Under the pieces are notes generated by a model. The model was given only the letters and a program-made list of their open reading frames with translations, ran no database searches and was not told where the DNA came from. Positions 59,250 through 64,000 of a stretch of DNA of 64,000 nucleotides are shown here, piece by piece (the stretch's first letter is position 1; each line of letters begins with the position of its first letter). Position numbers and translations under genes: made by a program. The stretch comes from Drosophila persimilis (lineage: Eukaryota > Arthropoda > Insecta > Diptera > Drosophilidae), in the NCBI RefSeq assembly GCF_003286085.1, contig NW_020825298.1, forward strand, positions 4,278,001 to 4,342,000, written 5' to 3'.

Positions 59250-62200
59250 CGTGTGTTTCCAGAGTCGACCTACTTTTTCCGGGGCTGTTGACTTTAATTT
59301 TGGCAAACGAAACTCCCAAAATGTGCCAGAACACACGCTCGGGAGCACCAGTTCATGATATTTCAATTTGCATGTGAGACAGAGCAAACCTTTGGGAATT
59401 ATTATTTATTTTTTGGGTTTCGATGAGCAGAACGATCAGCCTCTAGAGAAGAAAGTCCCTAGCTTTCAGTCCAGGAAATGGCATAATGACGCGGGGAATG
59501 GAATAATAAAGGCACAAGAAAAAGAAAAAATTGCTCAAGTGAGTCATTAAGTTGGCTAAAAGTGTCGTCTGTCTTCCAGTCTTTGTCGTTCGCAGTCTTC
59601 CCTTCTTTCTCTGTCCTTCGTTCTTCCATTCTCTGTCTGTCTCTCGTGCTTTTGTGGAAGCAGCCATAAAGGAAGCACACTCCACAGACACACTCTCTTT
59701 GCCACTCAAGGGGCAACCTGGCCCAAACACCTTGGCAAACAGCAAATAAAACAAAATAAAATCATCATCAGCCCAGAAAATACTCGTAACAGGAACTGCA
59801 GTTTTTGCTGTGTATTTTTTGTTTGCTTTGTGTGTGGCAGGGAATTTTAGGGAACAGCTATGGAGGATTTCCTTTGTTCTTTGCTGGTGAGAGAGACAAA
59901 GAGGATGAGGATGAAGATGTAAACGGGGACACGAGTCATGGAGTGCAAGAGTGGAAGAGGAGTTCTGGCAAATTCTGCATAATTTTATAAGAGATTTCAG
60001 GGAATTTCCTTTAATTTATTTCAATTATTCGTATGCCAATGTTCTCCTTAAAACAACAGCCAGAAGAAAGCATCTACAAAGCCCATAAAGGCCTCGAGCG
60101 CATCGTCAAAAAAGTTGAAGGGAAAGCAAGAACAGACCATAGCTTGAGCTGGTAAAAGATATGCTATGATATGCTGAGATATAAATCGTTTTATAACTTC
60201 CTGAAAATACATTTCGATATGGTTCAAAAACATATAGGAAAACACGCGGTGAGGAATGAATCATTTATGAATGAATGTGAATCATTTACAGTCATTGCGA
60301 TTTTTACAATCGTTTAATCAATAATGAATCGGTAACGATTGATCTTGAAATTGTTACCAATCATCGCATGGTTTCCTTTCAAGTTAGGATGATTCCAATA
60401 ATGGATCTTGAATCATGTCCCTAACTTCTTGTATCCGAGATTCATGGACCATTTATCATCCCTAAAACTGTTTCTGTTTATATTTCAAATGAAAATTGAA
60501 TGCAAGAGCCACCCAAAACTATGACGGAATACCTGAAAACTAACAGAATTATTTATGAGTAAAGTAAAAGCGTAAATTCCTAATGAATGCCGCTCAAAAT
60601 CGGTCGGGTATCGGCTGAATTGAATCAATTGAATTCTGAATAGTTTATGAATGAATTTTATCCTAGAACACCGTCACACACACCACAGCGCAATCCTCTG
60701 CAGTTTGTTACTTCCTCTTCCCTCTCTGCTCCTTTCTTCCTTCCTGCTCCGTCACCTTTCTTAGTTTGTTTACTCTGGCAACTTTGGCAGGAAGCAAACT
60801 GCTGGCAAACACGACGTTGCCCACCCAAAAATTATGCAGACGACAAAGGCAACGCCACAAGGGAGAACGCAGGGAGGGAAGAAGTAGGAGGGCCACCTGT
60901 GGGGGGCGGGGGAGGGGGCGTTGTCAACATTGTCAGACGCTTTGCCACCCGCAAAAACCGAAACCGCAGCATTTACGGAGAAAACTGAAGGAAATGAGAA
61001 AGAAAAACGTCAACTACGAGAACTACGACTGACAGACAGTGGTCTGGGGCTGGTCTAGGGCTGGTCTGGGGGGCAGGTCTGGGGGGCAGGTCGGGGGGCT
61101 GGGTGGTCTAAATTGAGTTGGCATTAGTCAAACCAAACAGAACGCTAGAGGATTGTCTGGAAGAAGCACCACAACTGCGTGGACTCCACCTCCCACTTTC
61201 TGTGGATTGTTCCTCCTCTTAAAGAACACTAAATTATAGCCAAGAAATGCTAACAGAGAGGCACCCAGAGAGACAAAGTTTTCAGCCATCTCTCTTCTTT
61301 TTTTTTAAGTATATCAAATGTTTTTTATTTTCCCTCCACGATACGTGTGCCGCTTCTCACGCTCCAGCTTTAGTTTCTTTCGGAACAGATGTTGGCAGAA
61401 ATATTTCTTATATGCTCCGCCCTCGCCCCGCCCCGCCCCTGCAACTTCTGTTGCAACAACCAGACAGCAGACACAATCGCGTATTCACATGTCAACAATC
61501 TATACGTACGAAAAGAAAAAAAGCCCAGTTCAAAGTTTCGATAGAGAAACAAAATATTTTATATAGTATTTTTGCGATAGACATCGAAGGGGCGTGTGGG
61601 GGGGGAGGGGGAAATGCCCCATGGAATTGTCTGGACATTGGAAAAGTCAATAAAAATGCCCGACAGTCAATGGAAATCAAGTGAGAATGGAATTTGCAAA
61701 AACAATTTTATGGGAATGAAAAGAGGGAATAAAAGGATTCCACGTTTGATGGGGGAATCTAAATGTTTATGGTTTAAACTTTAACTGTGGGAAATGATGA
61801 AAATGGGAAACAGGATAAGTATCTAGAGGATCTTCTGATTGTTTATTGTGGAATGGGAATGGTCTACTAGGACTAGGTAAAGCTCCTAGACAGGACTGTA
61901 GGATGAGCCACTGATAATAATAATTAATTAATAATATAAAAATAAATTACATATATTTACATACTGTATGAAAAACCAATTGTGTGATTGAAATATATTT
62001 TTAAGAAAATTTGATAAAATATTAAAAGATAAATTTTTTTAAATTATTTTTTGTTTGAAAATTAATAATAATTTAATTTATTTTATATTTTATTTTATAC
62101 CCTAAATATTTCTCATTTCTGGAAATAAATATCCCATCACTATAATTTATAAACCATTATGTGTGAAATTACCTTTCAATAATTTAACAGACTCAACAAA

Positions 62201-62280
62201 ATAAATCCAACATTGCAGACCATTTATTTCTCAACAATACAACTCCTGATAATTGTATGCAAACACACAATAAAACCAAG
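59250..62280. other. Upstream DNA, no gene seen
   Basis: No supported gene. It holds a small hairpin at 60331-60358 and a GGTCTGGGG-type repeat at 61040-61108; the rest is AT-rich. Confidence 0.4.
61040..61108. repeat. GGTCTGGGGC-type minisatellite
   Basis: Five or six degenerate units of GGTCTGGGG with variable G-run length. Confidence 0.65.
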
Positions 62281-62288
62281 AAATTATA

Positions 62289-62440
62289 CAGGGAAACCTC
62301 TCTTTCGGGAAAATCTCCAAAATACGAACCAATTTCAATTCCCCATAATTTACCGGTAGAACAATTACTTATTTATTTATTCCCTCAAACGAATATCTCT
62401 AAAGCAGTCATCACAGTCTCCCCTAAGAGGGTCTTCACTG
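62289..62440. mobile_element. Pogo-like MITE candidate (152 bp)
   Basis: The left end CAGGGAAACCTCTCTT and the right end, read inward as CAGTGAAGACCCTCTTAG, are imperfect inverted repeats. Both are flanked by TA (62287-62288 and 62441-62442). The CAGTGAAACCTCT-like end fits pogo/Tigger-type elements. No transposase is present; the ORF across it is probably spurious. Confidence 0.45.
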
Positions 62441-62442
62441 TA

Positions 62443-64000
62443 CATTTTATGCCACTTTTGTTATCTGATAAACCAGAAACAAGCTTTTGCCATTCGATTG
62501 AAACACAAGTTATGAATAATTATCCAAAAAAAATATAATCAGTTTTGCATATAAAGCGATTAATAAGCCAATAATTGAAAAACAGACACCAAAAAATCAT
62601 TATTTGTTTATCATGAGGTGACAACAAATTAAAGACCGAAGGTGAAGCTTTAAATACCCTTTTGGAAAATCAAAAAAAGAAGTTATATTTTTGAATTAAT
62701 GAAAAATATCAACTTCCGAGTGGAGTGAAAATCATCCTAAAATTTATACAATTTGATGTATTATTATTATTTTTAACTTTTATAGTATTGTATGTCACAT
62801 ACGACTTGCTTAATGAACAATCGTTTCCATGGAATCAACTAAATATATGATACAGTAGCCCAATTGTTTTCCACGAAAATTCATGTATTTTTATAGACAG
62901 ATGGTCAGAAGTTTGTTTCGGATCCTTAGCATATGTTACAGTGCACACTCTAAGAGACCATAAATTCGTGGCAAAACATCTGCTCAAAATCCAAAACTCC
63001 CTCTCTTTCCAAGGGTATCCAAGAGCCGAGCCAAAGCTTTTCTGTTACTTTGGTAAATCATTCAATCGGATTGTTGGGAGTAAATAAACAGAAAAACCAC
63101 GTACAAAAATGCAGTCCAATAAAAGCAACACTAACCATACAAAAAAAAAAGTAAAAACAAAAAAAAAACGTCTAACAAATGTGGAATAATTTGAGTCGTC
63201 GCGTCGCGTCGAGACTGAGAGACTGAGAGAGCATAAAACGCAGTCAAACAGTCAAATGCCATTTCCGACTGCAGTCAGACATGAAAAGCAGCAACAACTA
63301 CATGGGAAAACGCAGGCCAAGTCGGGCCCCAGACCCCACCAGACCTGGACAGACCCCAAAAACCGAACAGACCGACCAGACCGACCCCCGCTCGAGAGCA
63401 CGTGGCTCCCCAGACGGAAGCCAGTGGCCAGGCCAGGCCAACACATCGGAATGGGTGCGGTGCAGTGCGGAAGGAGGAAGGGGAATAGAGGTGTGTGTAT
63501 TGCTCTCTGGGGCTGGGCAGGGGGGGCCTCTGAGGCATAGGCTACCGCTGGAATGGTCTATTCTACAGTCTGTTCGAAATATCCATAAAGTAAATGAAGT
63601 AAGCGACGTTTTGTCATGCCTGGTAATCGTAGAAGTAGAAGGGTATATTGTGTTTGTGGAAGCAGTAGGAAGCTATCATCTGTTTACCCAAAAAAAACTA
63701 TAAGATCTGGGAATAAACTGAAATATCTAAGAGGAAAAGATATAAGGTGAACGATCCAAAGATCCAAAAGCGTTGAGTTCTTTCTATGAATTCCTGGCTC
63801 TTTAAGTTTTTTTTTACCTAATACCTGGCATCTCTAATATCAACGATAATTGTCTAAAATGTTCTATAATCATAAATAAAGCCTCAATCTATTCATCTAA
63901 CAAAAATCTACAAAATTGGATGACAACTTAGGTCAAAATAGGATTATATTCATAGGCAATTAATCTCTTTGCAATTCCCAGAGTTTGCGACTGGAAAACT
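62443..64000. other. Right end of window, promoter-like CpG-rich block, no gene proven
   Basis: AT-rich to 63180, then a GCGTC repeat (63197-63211) and a TATA-like CATAAAACG at 63232. A 140-codon ORF with Pro/Arg/Asp-rich low-complexity follows at 63281-63703. A gene start here is possible but unproven. Confidence 0.3.

Noticed and set aside
63281-63703. 140-codon + strand ORF near the right end
   Set aside because: The first half is low-complexity Pro/Arg/Asp/Thr from repeated GACC words, and no domain or splice support is visible.

Overview
This window looks like euchromatic DNA from a Drosophila species. The signs are many short introns of 61-86 nt with GTRAGT-type donors, coding exons rich in G/C at third positions, A-rich 5' untranslated sequence, abundant CA/GA/CAG microsatellites, and a degenerate DINE-1/INE-1 type element. 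I cannot fix the species from sequence alone. An obscura-group fly is a guess.

The window is dominated by one large minus-strand gene, a WDR62/MABP1-family scaffold protein (Drosophila Wdr62). I could thread 16 common coding exons from 15317 down to the stop at 3512 with every reading phase agreeing. They give 2321 codons plus a stop. Three separate first coding exons (47578-47501, 43106-42891 and 20332-20267) all end in phase 0 and can each join the first common exon. The predicted proteins are 2347, 2393 and 2343 residues. The N-terminal third is a tandem WD40 propeller array. The C-terminal two thirds is low-complexity and Ser/Gln/Pro-rich, and ends in a conserved helical segment.

Layout: 270-1924 (+) is a small single-membrane-span protein gene of unknown family, probably with two exons, converging on the Wdr62 3' end. 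3512-15317 (-) is the Wdr62 exon cluster, with a tRNA-Gly(GCC) on the opposite strand inside one intron. 15318-47500 is about 32 kb of Wdr62 intron with the two internal alternative first exons, minisatellites and a DINE-1 remnant. 47501-47700 is the distal first exon with a TATA-type promoter. 47700-64000 is upstream DNA with no coding exon I can support, holding small inverted-repeat elements and a 31-bp minisatellite.

The most interesting points are the modular N-terminus of Wdr62, a stop-free 66-nt intron in the WD40 region, the uncharacterised small membrane protein, a TATA/initiator pair with no obvious gene, and short inverted-repeat elements of similar length that may form a MITE family. 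I found no bacterial-style system, CRISPR array, or clear viral or LTR element.
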